This document shows positions 53,265-63,721 of a stretch of DNA of 64,000 nt, in pieces. The translations under genes were made by a program, and so were the position numbers. Numbering within the stretch: position 1 is the stretch's first letter; each line of letters begins with the position of its first letter. Source of the stretch: Blastococcus sp. HT6-4 (GTDB lineage: Bacteria; Actinomycetota; Actinomycetes; Mycobacteriales; Geodermatophilaceae); assembly GCF_039679125.1 (NCBI RefSeq), contig NZ_CP155551.1:1550001-1614000 (forward strand). Reading direction: 5' to 3'. The notes beneath the pieces were generated by a model. That model was not told the origin of the DNA. It did not search any database and was given only the letters and a program-made list of their open reading frames with translations.

Positions 53265-55115
53265 GTGCCGAGCAGCGTTCGCGGACCCGGCGCGGGTCCC
53301 CGCACCACGCGAGGGTCGGTCCCCGGCCGCGGTGAGGCCGGGGCGTTCGTGTCCCGCCGTGCCCCCGGGACCAGGCGCAGCGGCGCCGGTCTGTCGGTGG
53401 GGCAGCGGAGCCTGCGCAACCGGTGGGGCCTGGCCCTGCTGATCACCCTGCTCGTGGTGGTGGTCGGGCGGCTGGTGGTGCTCCAGGGCATCGACGGCGC
53501 GGCCTACGCCAGCGCCGCGGAGCAGGACCGGCTGCGCGACTACCCGGTCGCGGCGATCCGCGGGCAGGTGCTCGACCGCGACGGCAACCCGTTCGCCTAC
53601 ACCGTGGACGCCTCCCGCGTCGTCGCCGACCCCACGGTGGTCCGTGACCCGGCGCGCACCGCCCTGGCGCTGACCACGCTGCTCGACGTCCCGGTGCCCG
53701 AGCTCACCGAGAAGCTGTCGGAGGACGGCCGGTACGTCGTCCTGGCCACGCAGGTGACGCCGGAGACCGCCGACGCGATCGAGGAACTCGGTCTCGGCGG
53801 CGTGATCCTGGAGGACGACCCGCTGCGGCTGTACCCGGCCGGGTTCGTCGGCGGGCAGGTCGTCGGTTTCGTGGGGTCCGAGGGCACCGGGCTCGCCGGG
53901 ATCGAGCAGACCTTCGAGGAGCAGCTGTCGGGCACGCCCGGCCGGCGCACGGTCGAGGTGGGCAGCGGCGGCAACCCGATCCCCTCGGGCATCGACGAGT
54001 CGACGCCGGCGACCGACGGCGACCACGTCACCCTCACCCTGGACCAGGACCTGCAGTTCACCACCGAGCAGCGGCTGGCCGAGGCGTGCGCCGACGGGTC
54101 GACCACCCGCGCCTCCGCGGTGGTGCAGGAGGTCCAGACCGGCCGGATCGTGACCATGGCCTCCTGCCCCGGCTACGACCCCGGCGCCTACTCCGAGACG
54201 GATCCGGACCTGCTGGGCAACCCGGTGGTGTCCGACGTGTTCGAGCCCGGCTCGATCATGAAGGCCGCGACGCTCGCCGCGGCGCTCGAGGAGGGCGTCG
54301 CCACCCCGGACACCGTCCTGACCGTCGACGGGCACATCCAGGCCGGCGACCGGGTGGTCACCGACGCGCACGACCACGCACCCGTCGACTGGACCGTCAC
54401 CGGCATCCTGGCCAAGTCCAGCAACGTCGGCACGATCATGCTGGCCCGCGAGGTCGGCGACGAGACGCTCGAGAAGTACCTGCGCGCCTTCGGGGTGGGG
54501 GAGAAGACCGGCATCGAGCTGCCCGGCGAGAGCCGGGGCATCCTCGAGGAGTCCGAGGAGTGGACGGCCATCCGAGCGGCCAACGTGGCCATCGGCCAGG
54601 GCGTGGCGATGACCACGCTGCAGATGGCCTCCATGTACCAGGCCATCGCCAACGGCGGCGTCCGCATCGAACCCCGCCTCGTCACGTCGGTGACCGGCCC
54701 GGACGGAACGGTCAGGGCGGCCCCCGAGCCGGCGCGGACCCGCGCGGTCAGCGAGTCCACCGCAGCCCAGATGGCCTACATGCTCGAGGCCGTCGTCGGA
54801 CCCGGGGGCACCGCGCCCCTGGCGCAGATCGAGGGCTTCCGGGTGGCCGGCAAGACCGGGACCGCGCAGCGCGCCAATCCCGAGTGCAACTGCTACACGG
54901 GCGGCGGCTACGTGACCACGTTCGTCGGGTTCGCCCCCGCCGACGACCCCCAGTACGTCGTCGCCGTCGACCTGGAGCGGCCCACCAGCAACGCCGAGGG
55001 CGGGCAGGTCGCCGCGCCGGTCTTCGCCGACGTCATGCGGGCCGCCCTGACCGCCGACGCCGTGGTGCCCTCCGGTACCCCGCGCCCCGAGTTCACCCTG
55101 ACCGGCACGCCCTGA
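53265..55115 (+). CDS. ftsI: penicillin-binding protein 2/3-type transpeptidase, FtsI (PbpB)
   Basis: 616 residues. Membrane helix (NRWGLALLITLLVVVVGRLVV, about 45-66), PBP dimerisation domain, then transpeptidase with EPGSIMKAATL (SxxK active-site Ser), AKSSNVG (SxN) and AGKTGTAQRA (KTG). Septal peptidoglycan cross-linking. Follows the ftsL-like gene by 3 bp. A disulfide-like CNC pair occurs in PECNCYTG near the end. Confidence 0.95.
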   Translation: MPSSVRGPGAGPRTTRGSVPGRGEAGAFVSRRAPGTRRSGAGLSVGQRSLRNRWGLALLITLLVVVVGRLVVLQGIDGAAYASAAEQDRLRDYPVAAIRGQVLDRDGNPFAYTVDASRVVADPTVVRDPARTALALTTLLDVPVPELTEKLSEDGRYVVLATQVTPETADAIEELGLGGVILEDDPLRLYPAGFVGGQVVGFVGSEGTGLAGIEQTFEEQLSGTPGRRTVEVGSGGNPIPSGIDESTPATDGDHVTLTLDQDLQFTTEQRLAEACADGSTTRASAVVQEVQTGRIVTMASCPGYDPGAYSETDPDLLGNPVVSDVFEPGSIMKAATLAAALEEGVATPDTVLTVDGHIQAGDRVVTDAHDHAPVDWTVTGILAKSSNVGTIMLAREVGDETLEKYLRAFGVGEKTGIELPGESRGILEESEEWTAIRAANVAIGQGVAMTTLQMASMYQAIANGGVRIEPRLVTSVTGPDGTVRAAPEPARTRAVSESTAAQMAYMLEAVVGPGGTAPLAQIEGFRVAGKTGTAQRANPECNCYTGGGYVTTFVGFAPADDPQYVVAVDLERPTSNAEGGQVAAPVFADVMRAALTADAVVPSGTPRPEFTLTGTP

Positions 55116-55207
55116 CCGCGGCCCCGGCCGAAGGCGTCGCCCGACCGGGACGCGCCGCGGCCGCCGGGGGCGCGCGCACGTGCGCGGGCCGGGTCGGCCC
55201 CCGCCGG

Positions 55208-55221
55208 TAGATTGGAGCCCC
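55208..55221 (+). promoter_or_regulatory. possible leaderless -10 box for murE
   Basis: TAGATT at 55208-55213, eight bases before the GTG at 55222. A GGAG between box and start could instead be a ribosome site. Confidence 0.4.
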
Positions 55222-56799
55222 GTGACCCCGACCGACCCCGGGGCGGTCCCGCGGCCCGCCGGGAACCGCCCACTGCCCCTCGCCGCACTGGCCGATCTCG
55301 TCGGTGCTCCGGTGGGCGCCGACGCCACCGGCGCCGGCATCGAGATCTCCGGGGTGACCCTGGCCTCCGGTGAGGTCGCCCCCCGCCACCTCTACGCCGC
55401 GCTGCCCGGCGCGCGCACCCACGGCGCCCGGTACGCGGCCGACGCCGCCGCCCGGGGCGCCGTCGCCCTGCTGACCGACCCGACGGGCCGCGAGCAGGCG
55501 CTGGCGGCCGGGCTGCCGGTGTGCGTGGTCGAGGACCCGAGGCAGGTGCTCGGCGCGATCGCCGACCGGGTCTACGGCGAGCCCAGCCGCCGGCTCACCG
55601 TCGTGGGCATCACCGGCACCAACGGCAAGACGACGACGAGCTACCTGGTCGAGGCCGGGCTGGCCGCGGCCGGCCGCTCCACCGGGCTGATCGGCACGGT
55701 GGAGACCCGCACCCGGGGCCGGGCCGCCGACGGGACGCCCACGGTCACCGCGCTACCCAGTGTCCGCACCACCCCGGAGGCGCCCGCACTGCACGCGCTG
55801 CTGGCCGGTATGGCCGACGCCGGCGTCTCCAGCGTCGTCATGGAGGTCTCCAGCCACGCCCTGGTGCAGGGCCGGGTCGGCGGGGTGCGGTTCGCCGCCG
55901 CCGGTTTCACCAACCTCGGCCGCGACCACCTGGACTTCCACCGCGACATGGAGGACTACTTCCAGGCCAAGGCGCTGCTGTTCGACGGCCGGGCCGCCGT
56001 CGAGGCGGTCGACGTGGACGACCCCTACGGCCGCCGGCTGGTCGACCGGCCCGGCCGTCCCCGCCCGGTCACGGTGGCGGGCACCCCCGGCACGAAGGCG
56101 GACTGGACGGCGACGGACGTCGTGACGGCGCCCGGCGGTGGCTCGACGTTCACCCTGCACGGACCCGGCGGCCGCACCTGGCCGGCCCGCCTGCGCCTGC
56201 CGGGCCGCTTCAACGTCGCCAACGCCCTGCTGGCCGTCGCACTGCTCGACGGCGTCGGTGTCGCCGTCGAGGACGCCGTCGCCGGGCTGGCCGAGACGGT
56301 GGTGCCCGGCCGCATGGAGCCGGTCGACGCCGGGCAGCCGTTCGTCGCCGTCGTCGACTACGCGCACACGCCGGACGCCGTCCGCACCGCGCTGGCCGCG
56401 CTCCGGGACGCCACGCCCGGACGGCTGGTCACCGTGCTCGGCTGCGGCGGCGACCGCGACGCGGGGAAGCGGCCGGAGATGGGCCGGGCCGCGGCCGAGG
56501 GCAGCGACGTGCTGGTGGTCACCGACGACAACCCGCGCTCGGAGGACCCCGCCGCGATCCGGGCGGCGATGCTCGCCGGGGCGCGGGAGGTGCCGGCCGG
56601 CCGTCGTGCGGAGGTGCTGGAGGTCGGGGACCGGCGCACGGCCCTGGCGACGGCGGTGCGGCTGGCCGGGGCCGGGGACACGCTGCTGGTGGCGGGCAAG
56701 GGCCACGAGACCGGTCAGGAGGTCGCGGGCACGGTGCACCCCTTCGACGACCGCACCGCCCTGCGCGAGGTCCTGACCGGATCGGTGGCGCCGGCATGA
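55222..56799 (+). CDS. murE: UDP-MurNAc-L-Ala-D-Glu:meso-diaminopimelate ligase
   Basis: 525 residues. ATP loop GITGTNGKTTTSYL; EVSSHAL; FTNLGRDHLDFH; the DNPR motif (VTDDNPRSEDP) that selects meso-DAP over lysine, so the peptidoglycan is DAP-type. Adds the third peptide residue to the UDP-precursor in the cytoplasm. Stop overlaps murF as ATGA. Confidence 0.97.
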   Translation: MTPTDPGAVPRPAGNRPLPLAALADLVGAPVGADATGAGIEISGVTLASGEVAPRHLYAALPGARTHGARYAADAAARGAVALLTDPTGREQALAAGLPVCVVEDPRQVLGAIADRVYGEPSRRLTVVGITGTNGKTTTSYLVEAGLAAAGRSTGLIGTVETRTRGRAADGTPTVTALPSVRTTPEAPALHALLAGMADAGVSSVVMEVSSHALVQGRVGGVRFAAAGFTNLGRDHLDFHRDMEDYFQAKALLFDGRAAVEAVDVDDPYGRRLVDRPGRPRPVTVAGTPGTKADWTATDVVTAPGGGSTFTLHGPGGRTWPARLRLPGRFNVANALLAVALLDGVGVAVEDAVAGLAETVVPGRMEPVDAGQPFVAVVDYAHTPDAVRTALAALRDATPGRLVTVLGCGGDRDAGKRPEMGRAAAEGSDVLVVTDDNPRSEDPAAIRAAMLAGAREVPAGRRAEVLEVGDRRTALATAVRLAGAGDTLLVAGKGHETGQEVAGTVHPFDDRTALREVLTGSVAPA

Positions 56800-58187
56800 T
56801 CGAGCTGTCCGTGGCCGACGTCGCCGCGCTGGCCGGTGGCCGGCTCGAGGGCGCACCGTCCGGCGTGGTGACCGGGAAGGTCACCCTCGACTCGCGTGCC
56901 GTGGCGCCGGGGGACCTGTTCGTCGCGGTGGCGGGGGAGCGGGCCGACGGGCACGACTTCCTGGGTGCGGCGGCCGCCGCGGGTGCGGTGGCCGCGCTGG
57001 TGGCCCGGCCCGACCCCGCACTGCCCTGCGTCGTCGTCGACGACCCCGTGACGGCGCTGGGCCGGCTCGCCGCGGGCGTGCACGCGCGCCTGGTCGCCGG
57101 TGGGCTGCGCACCCTGGGCATCACCGGGTCCTCAGGCAAGACCTCGACCAAGGACCTCCTCGGCCAGGTGCTGGCCACCGCCGGGCCCACCGTCAGCCCG
57201 CCGGGGTCCTACAACAACGACATCGGCCTGCCGCTCACCGTGCTCTCGGCCGACGAGGGCACCCGGTTCCTCGTGCTCGAGATGGGTGCGCGAGGCCCCG
57301 GGCACATCGCGCGGCTGTGCGGCATCGCCCGGCCGCACGTCGGCGTCGTCCTCAACGTGGGGTCGGCCCACCTGGGCGAGTTCGGCAGCGCGGAGATCAT
57401 CGCGCAGGCCAAGGGTGAGCTGGTCGAGGCGCTGCCCGCAGAGGGCACCGCGGTGCTCAACGCCGACGACCCGCGGGTCGCCGGGATGGCGCCGCGCACC
57501 CGGGCCCGCGTGCGCACCACCGGCCGTGCCGGGGACGCCGACGTGCGCGCCGTCGACGTCGCTCTGGACGGCGCGGCGCACGCCCGGTTCACCCTGATCG
57601 CCGCCGGCGAGCGGCACCCGGTGGCGCTGCGGGTGGTGGGCGAGCACCAGGTGGCCAACGCGCTGTCGGCCGCCGGCGCCGCCCTGGCCGTGGGCATGAC
57701 GCCGGCGCAGGTGGCCGCGGCGCTGTCGGCCGCGCAGCCGCGCAGCCGCTGGCGCATGGAGGTCGACCGGCGCGACGACGACGTCACCGTGGTCAACGAC
57801 GCCTACAACGCCAACCCCGAGTCGATGCGCGCGGCGCTGGCCGCGCTCGCGGGGCTCTCCGCCGGGCGCCGCATCGCGGTGCTCGGCGGCATGGCCGAGC
57901 TGGGCCCCGACGCGGCCGAGGAGCACCGGCTGCTGGGCCGCGACGCGGTCGCCGCCGGGGTCGACCTGCTCGTGGCCGTGGGCGCCGATGCGGTAGGCAT
58001 AGCCGAGGGCGCGACCGCCGCGGGGCGGCGCGCAGGAGAGGAGTCGGTGCACGTGCCGGACCGGGGCGCTGCCCTAGCGTGGCTGACGGAGGTGCTGCGT
58101 CCGGGCGATGTCGTCCTGGTCAAGGCCAGCCGCTCCTACGGCCTCGAGCTCCTGGCGGCCGACCTGCTGGGCGGTGCCGCGCAGTGA
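56796..58187 (+). CDS. murF: UDP-MurNAc-tripeptide:D-Ala-D-Ala ligase
   Basis: 463 residues. ATP loop GITGSSGKTSTKDL, NNDIGLPLTVL, LEMGARGPGHI, VVNDAYNANPESMRAAL, and VLVKASRSYGLE. Last cytoplasmic peptide step. Coupled to murE by ATGA and to mraY by GTGA. Confidence 0.97.
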   Translation: MIELSVADVAALAGGRLEGAPSGVVTGKVTLDSRAVAPGDLFVAVAGERADGHDFLGAAAAAGAVAALVARPDPALPCVVVDDPVTALGRLAAGVHARLVAGGLRTLGITGSSGKTSTKDLLGQVLATAGPTVSPPGSYNNDIGLPLTVLSADEGTRFLVLEMGARGPGHIARLCGIARPHVGVVLNVGSAHLGEFGSAEIIAQAKGELVEALPAEGTAVLNADDPRVAGMAPRTRARVRTTGRAGDADVRAVDVALDGAAHARFTLIAAGERHPVALRVVGEHQVANALSAAGAALAVGMTPAQVAAALSAAQPRSRWRMEVDRRDDDVTVVNDAYNANPESMRAALAALAGLSAGRRIAVLGGMAELGPDAAEEHRLLGRDAVAAGVDLLVAVGADAVGIAEGATAAGRRAGEESVHVPDRGAALAWLTEVLRPGDVVLVKASRSYGLELLAADLLGGAAQ

Positions 58188-59263
58188 GGAGCGTCCTCAT
58201 CGCGGCCGCCGTGGGCCTGGTCATCTCCATCCTCATGACGCCGCTGGCCATCCGCGCCTTCCGGCGGCAGGGCCTCGGGCAGGAGATCCGCGACGACGGC
58301 CCCGAGAGCCACCTGTCGAAGAAGGGCACGCCCACGATGGGCGGCACCGTGATCGTGGGCGCCACCGTGCTCGGCTACCTCGCCGCCCACCTGGCGTTCC
58401 TCGGCGAGTCCGGCTGGGGGTTCAGCGCCACCGGCCTGCTGCTGCTCTTCCTGATGGTGGGCATGGGGACGGTCGGCTTCCTGGACGACTACCTCAAGAT
58501 CCGGCACCGGCGCAGCCTCGGGCTGAACAAGACCGCGAAGCTGGTCGGGCAGCTGGTCGTCGGCGTCACCTTCGCGGTGCTGGCGATCAACTTCCCGAAC
58601 GACGACGGTGTGGAGCCGGCGTCCACCGTCGTCTCCTACGTGCGCGACATCGCCCCCCTGGCCCTCGGACCGATCGCGTTCGTGATCCTCGCCTACCTGT
58701 TCATCGCCGGGTTCTCCAACGCCGTCAACCTCACCGACGGCCTGGACGGGCTGGCCGCCGGGGCCTCGGCGATGGTGCTGGCGTCCTACATCGTCATCTC
58801 GTTCTGGCAGTTCACCCACGACTGCGCCAACGAGCTGATCGAGGGCTGCTACACGGTCCGCGACCCGCTCGACGTCACCCTCGTGGCGGCCGCCGGCATG
58901 GGCGCCTGCCTGGGCTTCCTGTGGTGGAACACCAGCCCGGCCCGGATCTTCATGGGCGACACCGGGTCGCTCGCCCTCGGTGGCCTGCTCTCCGGGCTGG
59001 CGATCGTCACCCGCACCGAGCTGCTGCTCGTCGTCCTCGGCGGTCTGTTCGTCGCGGTCACGCTGTCGGTGATCATCCAGGTGGCCTTCTTCCGCGCCAC
59101 CCGCCGGCGGGTGTTCCGCATGGCGCCGCTGCACCACCACTTCGAGCTCGCCGGCTGGACCGAGAACACCGTGATCGTGCGGTTCTGGCTGGTCACCGGC
59201 ATGGCGGTCGCCTTCGGTCTCGGCCTGTTCTACGCCGACTGGCTCAGCTTCGTGGGCCTGTGA
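58184..59263 (+). CDS. mraY: phospho-MurNAc-pentapeptide translocase (MurX/MraY)
   Basis: 359 residues, ten predicted helices. Family motifs: KKGTPTMGG, FLDDYLKI (metal-binding Asp pair), NAVNLTDGLDGLAAG, FMGDTGSLALGG, and PLHHHFELAGW. Transfers phospho-MurNAc-pentapeptide to undecaprenyl phosphate, giving lipid I. Its stop overlaps a GTG that opens the repeat-derived stretch before murD. Confidence 0.97.
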   Translation: MRSVLIAAAVGLVISILMTPLAIRAFRRQGLGQEIRDDGPESHLSKKGTPTMGGTVIVGATVLGYLAAHLAFLGESGWGFSATGLLLLFLMVGMGTVGFLDDYLKIRHRRSLGLNKTAKLVGQLVVGVTFAVLAINFPNDDGVEPASTVVSYVRDIAPLALGPIAFVILAYLFIAGFSNAVNLTDGLDGLAAGASAMVLASYIVISFWQFTHDCANELIEGCYTVRDPLDVTLVAAAGMGACLGFLWWNTSPARIFMGDTGSLALGGLLSGLAIVTRTELLLVVLGGLFVAVTLSVIIQVAFFRATRRRVFRMAPLHHHFELAGWTENTVIVRFWLVTGMAVAFGLGLFYADWLSFVGL

Positions 59264-59415
59264 GCGGACAGGAGCGTGAGCATCGCAGCGAGGCGGCCGA
59301 CGACAGGGAGCGAGCATCGCAGCGAGGAACGAGCGAGGAGCGGAGTGACCGCGGAGTCGGCCTGGACGTCCGAGCGAGGAGCGGAGCGCGCCGCGGGAGC
59401 GAACCGGAGGACGCT
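59260..59415 (+). repeat. repeat-derived insertion at the mraY-murD junction, open in the murD frame
   Basis: 156 bp. Begins CTGTGAGCG at the mraY stop and ends with CTGTGAGCG at the murD GTG, so the junction sequence is duplicated. Contains GAGCATCGCAGCGAGG twice, GAGCGAGGAGCGGAG and related segments shared with the murG-murC repeats. Read from the GTG at 59260 it is open, 52 codons, straight into murD. Confidence 0.75.
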
Positions 59416-60849
59416 GTGAGCGAGCAGCCCCCGGCCATCGCCGGCCGCACGGTCCTGGTCGCCGGTCTCGGCGTCTCCGGCGTGGCCGCCGCCCGCGTGC
59501 TGCTGGACCGGCAGGCCCGGGTGCTCCTCACCGACGCCGCGCAGCCACCGGCGGTGACGGAGCTGACCGGCGCGGGCGCGACCTGGCTCGGCGCGCTCGA
59601 GGCGCTGCCCGACGGGGTGGACCTCGTCGTCACCTCGCCCGGGTGGCGCCCCGACGCCCCCCTGCTGGCCGACGCCGCCGCCCGCGGGGTCGAGGTGATC
59701 GGTGAGCCGGAGCTCGCCTGGCGGCTGCGCGTCCCCGGCCCGGACGGGACCCCCGCGCCGTGGCTGGCGGTGACCGGCACCAACGGCAAGACCACCACGG
59801 TCACCATGCTCGAGACCGTCCTCACCGCGGCCGGCCGCCGGGCCGTCGCGGCCGGCAACGTCGGGCGGCCGCTCGTGGAGGTGGTCACCGCGCTGGCCGA
59901 CGACGGCAGCCCCGCCTACGACGTGATCGCCGTGGAGCTGTCCAGCTTCCAGCTGCACTGGTCCTCCTCACTGGCGCCGGCGGCGGCCGCGGTCCTCAAC
60001 GTGGCCGACGACCACACCGACTGGCACGGCTCCTTCGCCGCCTACCGCGACGCCAAGGCCCGCATCCTCGAGCGGTCGCCGGTCGCCGTCGCCGACGCGG
60101 GGGACCCGGTGGCCGCCGGCCTCGTCGCGGGCCACCCGGGCCGGGTGACCGTCACCCTGGGCGAGCCGGCGCCGGGGCAGCTCGGCGTGCGCGCCGGCGT
60201 CCTGGTCGACCGCGCCTTCGCCGCGGACCCCGGCGGTGAGGTGCTGATGGCGCGCGCCGACCTGCCGGTGCCCGGGCCGCACAACACGGTCAACGCCCTC
60301 GCCGCGGCGGCCCTCGCCCGGGCGGCGGGCGTGCCGGCCGAGGCGGTCGAGCTCGGGCTCGCCGGGTTCACCGGCGGCGCGCACCGCAACGTCCTCGTCG
60401 CCACGATCGACGGCGTCGACTACGTCGACGACAGCAAGGCCACCAACCCGCACGCCGCCGGCGCCTCCCTGGCCGCCTACCCCCGGGTGGTCTGGATCGC
60501 CGGGGGCCTGCTCAAGGGCGCCGACGTCGATCCGCTCGTCGCGGCCGTCGCCCCCCGGCTGGCCGGGGCGGTGCTGCTCGGCCGTGATCGCGCGGTCGTG
60601 GCGCGGTCCCTGGCGCGACACGCCCCGTCGGTCCCTGTGGTGGAGGTGGCCAGCGGGAACGATGGGGCGGTGGACGCCGACCGGCCGGATGCGGAGACGG
60701 CGATGACCCGTGTGGTCGCCGCCGCGGCGACGCTGGCGCGGCCCGGGGACACGGTGCTGCTGGCGCCGGCCGCCGCCTCCATGGACGTCTTCCGCGACTA
60801 CGGGCACCGCGGGCGGGCCTTCGCCGACGCGGTGCGGGCGCTCCGGTGA
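59416..60849 (+). CDS. murD: UDP-MurNAc-L-alanine:D-glutamate ligase
   Basis: 477 residues from the GTG at 59416, which has GGAGG five bases upstream and where homology begins. Motifs: VLVAGLGVSGVAAARVLL, ATP loop VTGTNGKTTTVTML, VELSSFQLHW, DDHTDWHGSF, YVDDSKATNPHA. A 52-codon N-terminal extension to a GTG at 59260 that overlaps the mraY stop is possible and would consist of repeat-derived Arg/Glu/Ser residues. Both starts could be used. Confidence 0.96.
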   Translation: MSEQPPAIAGRTVLVAGLGVSGVAAARVLLDRQARVLLTDAAQPPAVTELTGAGATWLGALEALPDGVDLVVTSPGWRPDAPLLADAAARGVEVIGEPELAWRLRVPGPDGTPAPWLAVTGTNGKTTTVTMLETVLTAAGRRAVAAGNVGRPLVEVVTALADDGSPAYDVIAVELSSFQLHWSSSLAPAAAAVLNVADDHTDWHGSFAAYRDAKARILERSPVAVADAGDPVAAGLVAGHPGRVTVTLGEPAPGQLGVRAGVLVDRAFAADPGGEVLMARADLPVPGPHNTVNALAAAALARAAGVPAEAVELGLAGFTGGAHRNVLVATIDGVDYVDDSKATNPHAAGASLAAYPRVVWIAGGLLKGADVDPLVAAVAPRLAGAVLLGRDRAVVARSLARHAPSVPVVEVASGNDGAVDADRPDAETAMTRVVAAAATLARPGDTVLLAPAAASMDVFRDYGHRGRAFADAVRALR

Positions 60850-60856
60850 TCGCCCG

Positions 60857-62389
60857 ATGACCACCACCGAGCGGCCGTCGCGCCCCGCCCGGCCGGCCCA
60901 CGACCGCGGGCGGGCGCCCGCCGCCCGGGCGGTCGTCCGCCGCTGGACGGGGCCGGCCTGGCTCGACGGGCCGATGACCAGCGCCCACCTGGTGCTCGGT
61001 GCCGCCGGGCTGCTGCTGGTCATCGGCGTGGTCATGGTGTTCTCCGCGTCGGCCATCGAGGCGGCGCTCGCCGACGAGCCGGCCTGGGCGCCGGGGGTCA
61101 AGCAGCTGGTGCTGGCCTGCATCGGGCTCGGCGCGCTGATGATCGCCCTGCGGTTGCCGGTCGGGCTGGTGCGGCGCTGGTCGCGGTTCGCCCTGGTGGT
61201 GGTCGTCGTGCTCCTGGTGCTCGTGCTGATCCCCGGCATCGGGCTGGAGCGCAACGGCGCCCGGCAGTGGATCCCCTTGGGCTTCACCGACTTCCAGCCC
61301 TCCGAGCTGGGCAAGCTGGTCTTCGCCCTGTGGGGCGCGCACGTGCTCGCCCTCCGCGAGCGCTACCTGACCACGAAGTCGCTGCTCGTCCCCGTCCTGC
61401 CGGTCTTCGGCGTCCTCGCCCTGCTGCTGATCGCCGAGCCGGACTTCGGTGGGGTGGTCAGCCTCGGCCTCGTCCTGGTCGGTCTGCTGTGGGCCGGCGG
61501 GATGCCGATGCGCTGGTTCGGTGCCTTCGCGGGCGTGGCCGTCGTCACCCTCGCCGTCATGGTGTGGGCAGCGCCGTACCGGATGGCACGGGTCACCTCG
61601 TTCCTCGACCCCTTCGCCGACCCCACCAACACCGGGTTCCAGGCGATCCGCGGCATGTACGCGCTCGCGACCGGGGGGCTGTGGGGCGTCGGGCTCGGCA
61701 ACAGCGCCATGAAGTGGAACATCCTGCCGGAGGCGGAGTCGGACTACATCTTCGCGATCATCGGCGAGGAGCTGGGCTTTCTCGGCTGCCTGGTGGTCGT
61801 CACGCTCTACGGCGTGCTGGCCTACGCCGGCTTCCGGATCGCCCGCCGCTCGGCCGATCGCTTCGTGCAGCTGGCCAGCGTCGCCATCACCGTGTGGCTG
61901 ATCGGCCAGGCGACGATGAACATGGGGTACGTGGTGGGTCTGCTCCCGGTGACCGGGGTGACGCTCCCGCTGATCTCGGCGGGCGGCACCTCCCTGATCC
62001 TCACCCTGTTCATCGTCGGGCTCCTGGCCCGGTTCGCACTGTCCGAGCCCGCCGCGGTGGAGGCGCTGCGCACCGCCGAGCGCGGCCGGTTGGCCCGGCT
62101 GCTCCTGCCGGCCCCCACGACGGCGGTCGACCAGGTCCGTCCCCGGCGCCTCGGCGACGACCCCGGGAACCCGCGTCCGGCGGTGGGGAGCGGCCGCACC
62201 CTCCTGCACGTCCGCGGTGCCGCGCCCCGGCGCACGCCCCAGCGCACCGAGGCGCCGCCGCGGTCGAGGACGGCGGCGGGCCGCGGTGCCGGCGCGCCCC
62301 GGACCGGTGCGGCCACCCCGCCGCCGCGGCAGCGCTCCGGGTCCTCCGCGTCGGGCGCCGCCCGGCGCCGGCCGGGGGGTGACCGATGA
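60857..62389 (+). CDS. ftsW: septum-site lipid II polymerase/SEDS protein FtsW
   Basis: 510 residues. Ten helices with SEDS features: [87 protein letters not shown] 110-residue Arg/Pro-rich cytoplasmic tail follows the last helix, of the kind that contacts FtsZ in actinobacteria. Starts 7 bp after murD, coupled to murG by ATGA. Confidence 0.96.
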   Translation: MTTTERPSRPARPAHDRGRAPAARAVVRRWTGPAWLDGPMTSAHLVLGAAGLLLVIGVVMVFSASAIEAALADEPAWAPGVKQLVLACIGLGALMIALRLPVGLVRRWSRFALVVVVVLLVLVLIPGIGLERNGARQWIPLGFTDFQPSELGKLVFALWGAHVLALRERYLTTKSLLVPVLPVFGVLALLLIAEPDFGGVVSLGLVLVGLLWAGGMPMRWFGAFAGVAVVTLAVMVWAAPYRMARVTSFLDPFADPTNTGFQAIRGMYALATGGLWGVGLGNSAMKWNILPEAESDYIFAIIGEELGFLGCLVVVTLYGVLAYAGFRIARRSADRFVQLASVAITVWLIGQATMNMGYVVGLLPVTGVTLPLISAGGTSLILTLFIVGLLARFALSEPAAVEALRTAERGRLARLLLPAPTTAVDQVRPRRLGDDPGNPRPAVGSGRTLLHVRGAAPRRTPQRTEAPPRSRTAAGRGAGAPRTGAATPPPRQRSGSSASGAARRRPGGDR

Positions 62390-63486
62390 GGGCCGTCCGC
62401 TCGGTCGTGCTCGCCGGCGGCGGGACCGGCGGCCACATCGAGCCGATGCTGGCGCTGGCCGACGCGCTGCGCCGGCGCGGGGGCCCGGAGCTGCGGATCA
62501 CCTGCCTGGGCACCGCCCGCGGGATGGAGACCCGGCTGGTCCCCGCGCGCGGGTACGACCTGCGGCTGATCCCGCCGGTCCCGCTGCCGCGCAAGCCGAC
62601 GCCGGACCTGCTCCGGGTCCCCGGCCGGGTGCGCCGGTCGGTGGCCGAGACCCGCGCCGTGCTCGACGAGCTCGCGGCGGACGTCGTGGTGGGCTTCGGC
62701 GGCTACGTGGCCCTGCCGGCGTACCTCGCCGCCCGCCGGGCGGGGGTGCCGGTCGTCGTGCACGAGCAGAACGCCCTCCCGGGCCTGGCCAACCGCATCG
62801 GTGCGCGGCTCGCCGCCCGGGTGGCGGTCACCGTGCCGGGCACCCCGCTGCACCGTGGCGAGCACGTCGGCATGCCGCTGCGCCGGGCGATCTCCTCGCT
62901 CGACCGGGCGGCGCACCGGGCGGAGGCGAGAGCCGAGTTCGGCCTGGACGCCGACCGGCCCACGCTGCTGGTCTTCGGCGGCTCGCAGGGCGCCGCCTCG
63001 CTCAACCGCGCCGCGGTCGCCGCCGCGGACGCCCTCACCGCCGCGGGCGTCCAGGTGCTGCACGCGCGCGGGCCGAAGAACACCGACGTCACGGTGCCCG
63101 CCCCGCCGGCCGGCAGCGCGCCCTACGTCGTCGTCGACTACCTCGACCGCATGGACCTCGCCTACGCGGCCGCCGACCTGGCGCTGTGCCGGGCCGGTGC
63201 CGTCACCGTCGCCGAGCTGTCCGCGGTGGGCCTGCCCGCGGCCTTCGTGCCGCTGCCGATCGGCAACGGGGAGCAGCGGCGCAACGCCCTGCCCGTCGTC
63301 GACGCCGGCGGCGGGCTGCTCGTCGAGGACGCCGACCTGGACGCGGACTGGATCGCCGCGCGGCTGCTGCCGCTGCTCACCGACCCCGTCGCGCTCGGGG
63401 GCCTGGCCCGGCACGCCGCCGCGGCCGGGGTGCCGGACGCCGACGAGCGGCTGGCCGACATCGTCTGCGAGGTGGCCGAGCGATGA
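62386..63486 (+). CDS. murG: UDP-GlcNAc:lipid I N-acetylglucosaminyltransferase
   Basis: 366 residues. GT28: [88 protein letters not shown]. Makes lipid II. Stop TGA at 63484-63486 overlaps the ATG of the first of three tandem micro-ORFs that separate it from murC. Confidence 0.97.
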   Translation: MRAVRSVVLAGGGTGGHIEPMLALADALRRRGGPELRITCLGTARGMETRLVPARGYDLRLIPPVPLPRKPTPDLLRVPGRVRRSVAETRAVLDELAADVVVGFGGYVALPAYLAARRAGVPVVVHEQNALPGLANRIGARLAARVAVTVPGTPLHRGEHVGMPLRRAISSLDRAAHRAEARAEFGLDADRPTLLVFGGSQGAASLNRAAVAAADALTAAGVQVLHARGPKNTDVTVPAPPAGSAPYVVVDYLDRMDLAYAAADLALCRAGAVTVAELSAVGLPAAFVPLPIGNGEQRRNALPVVDAGGGLLVEDADLDADWIAARLLPLLTDPVALGGLARHAAAAGVPDADERLADIVCEVAER

Positions 63487-63566
63487 GCGCCGCGAGGACG
63501 ACGGGGGAGCGAGCATCGCAGCGAGGAACGAGCGAGGAGCGGAACGAGCCCGGAGTCGAGCAATGA
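63483..63566 (+). CDS. micro-ORF 1 in murG-murC relay
   Basis: 27 residues ([15 protein letters not shown]...). ATG overlaps the murG TGA; its TGA overlaps the ATG of micro-ORF 2. No known family; Arg/Ser/Glu-rich, repeat-derived. Confidence 0.4.
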   Translation: MSAARTTGERASQRGTSEERNEPGVEQ

Positions 63567-63721
63567 GCACCGCGAGGACGACGGGGGAGCGAGCATCGCA
63601 GCGAGGCGGCCGCCGACAGGGAGTGAGCATCGCAGCGAGGGACGAGCGAGGAGCGGAGCGACCGCGGAGGCGGCCTGTGTCGCCGAGCGAGGAGCGGAAC
63701 GAGCCCGGAGTCGAGCAATGA
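63563..63721 (+). CDS. micro-ORF 2 in murG-murC relay
   Basis: 52 residues ([16 protein letters not shown]...). Joined to its neighbours by ATGA at both ends. Confidence 0.4.
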   Translation: MSTARTTGERASQRGGRRQGVSIAARDERGAERPRRRPVSPSEERNEPGVEQ

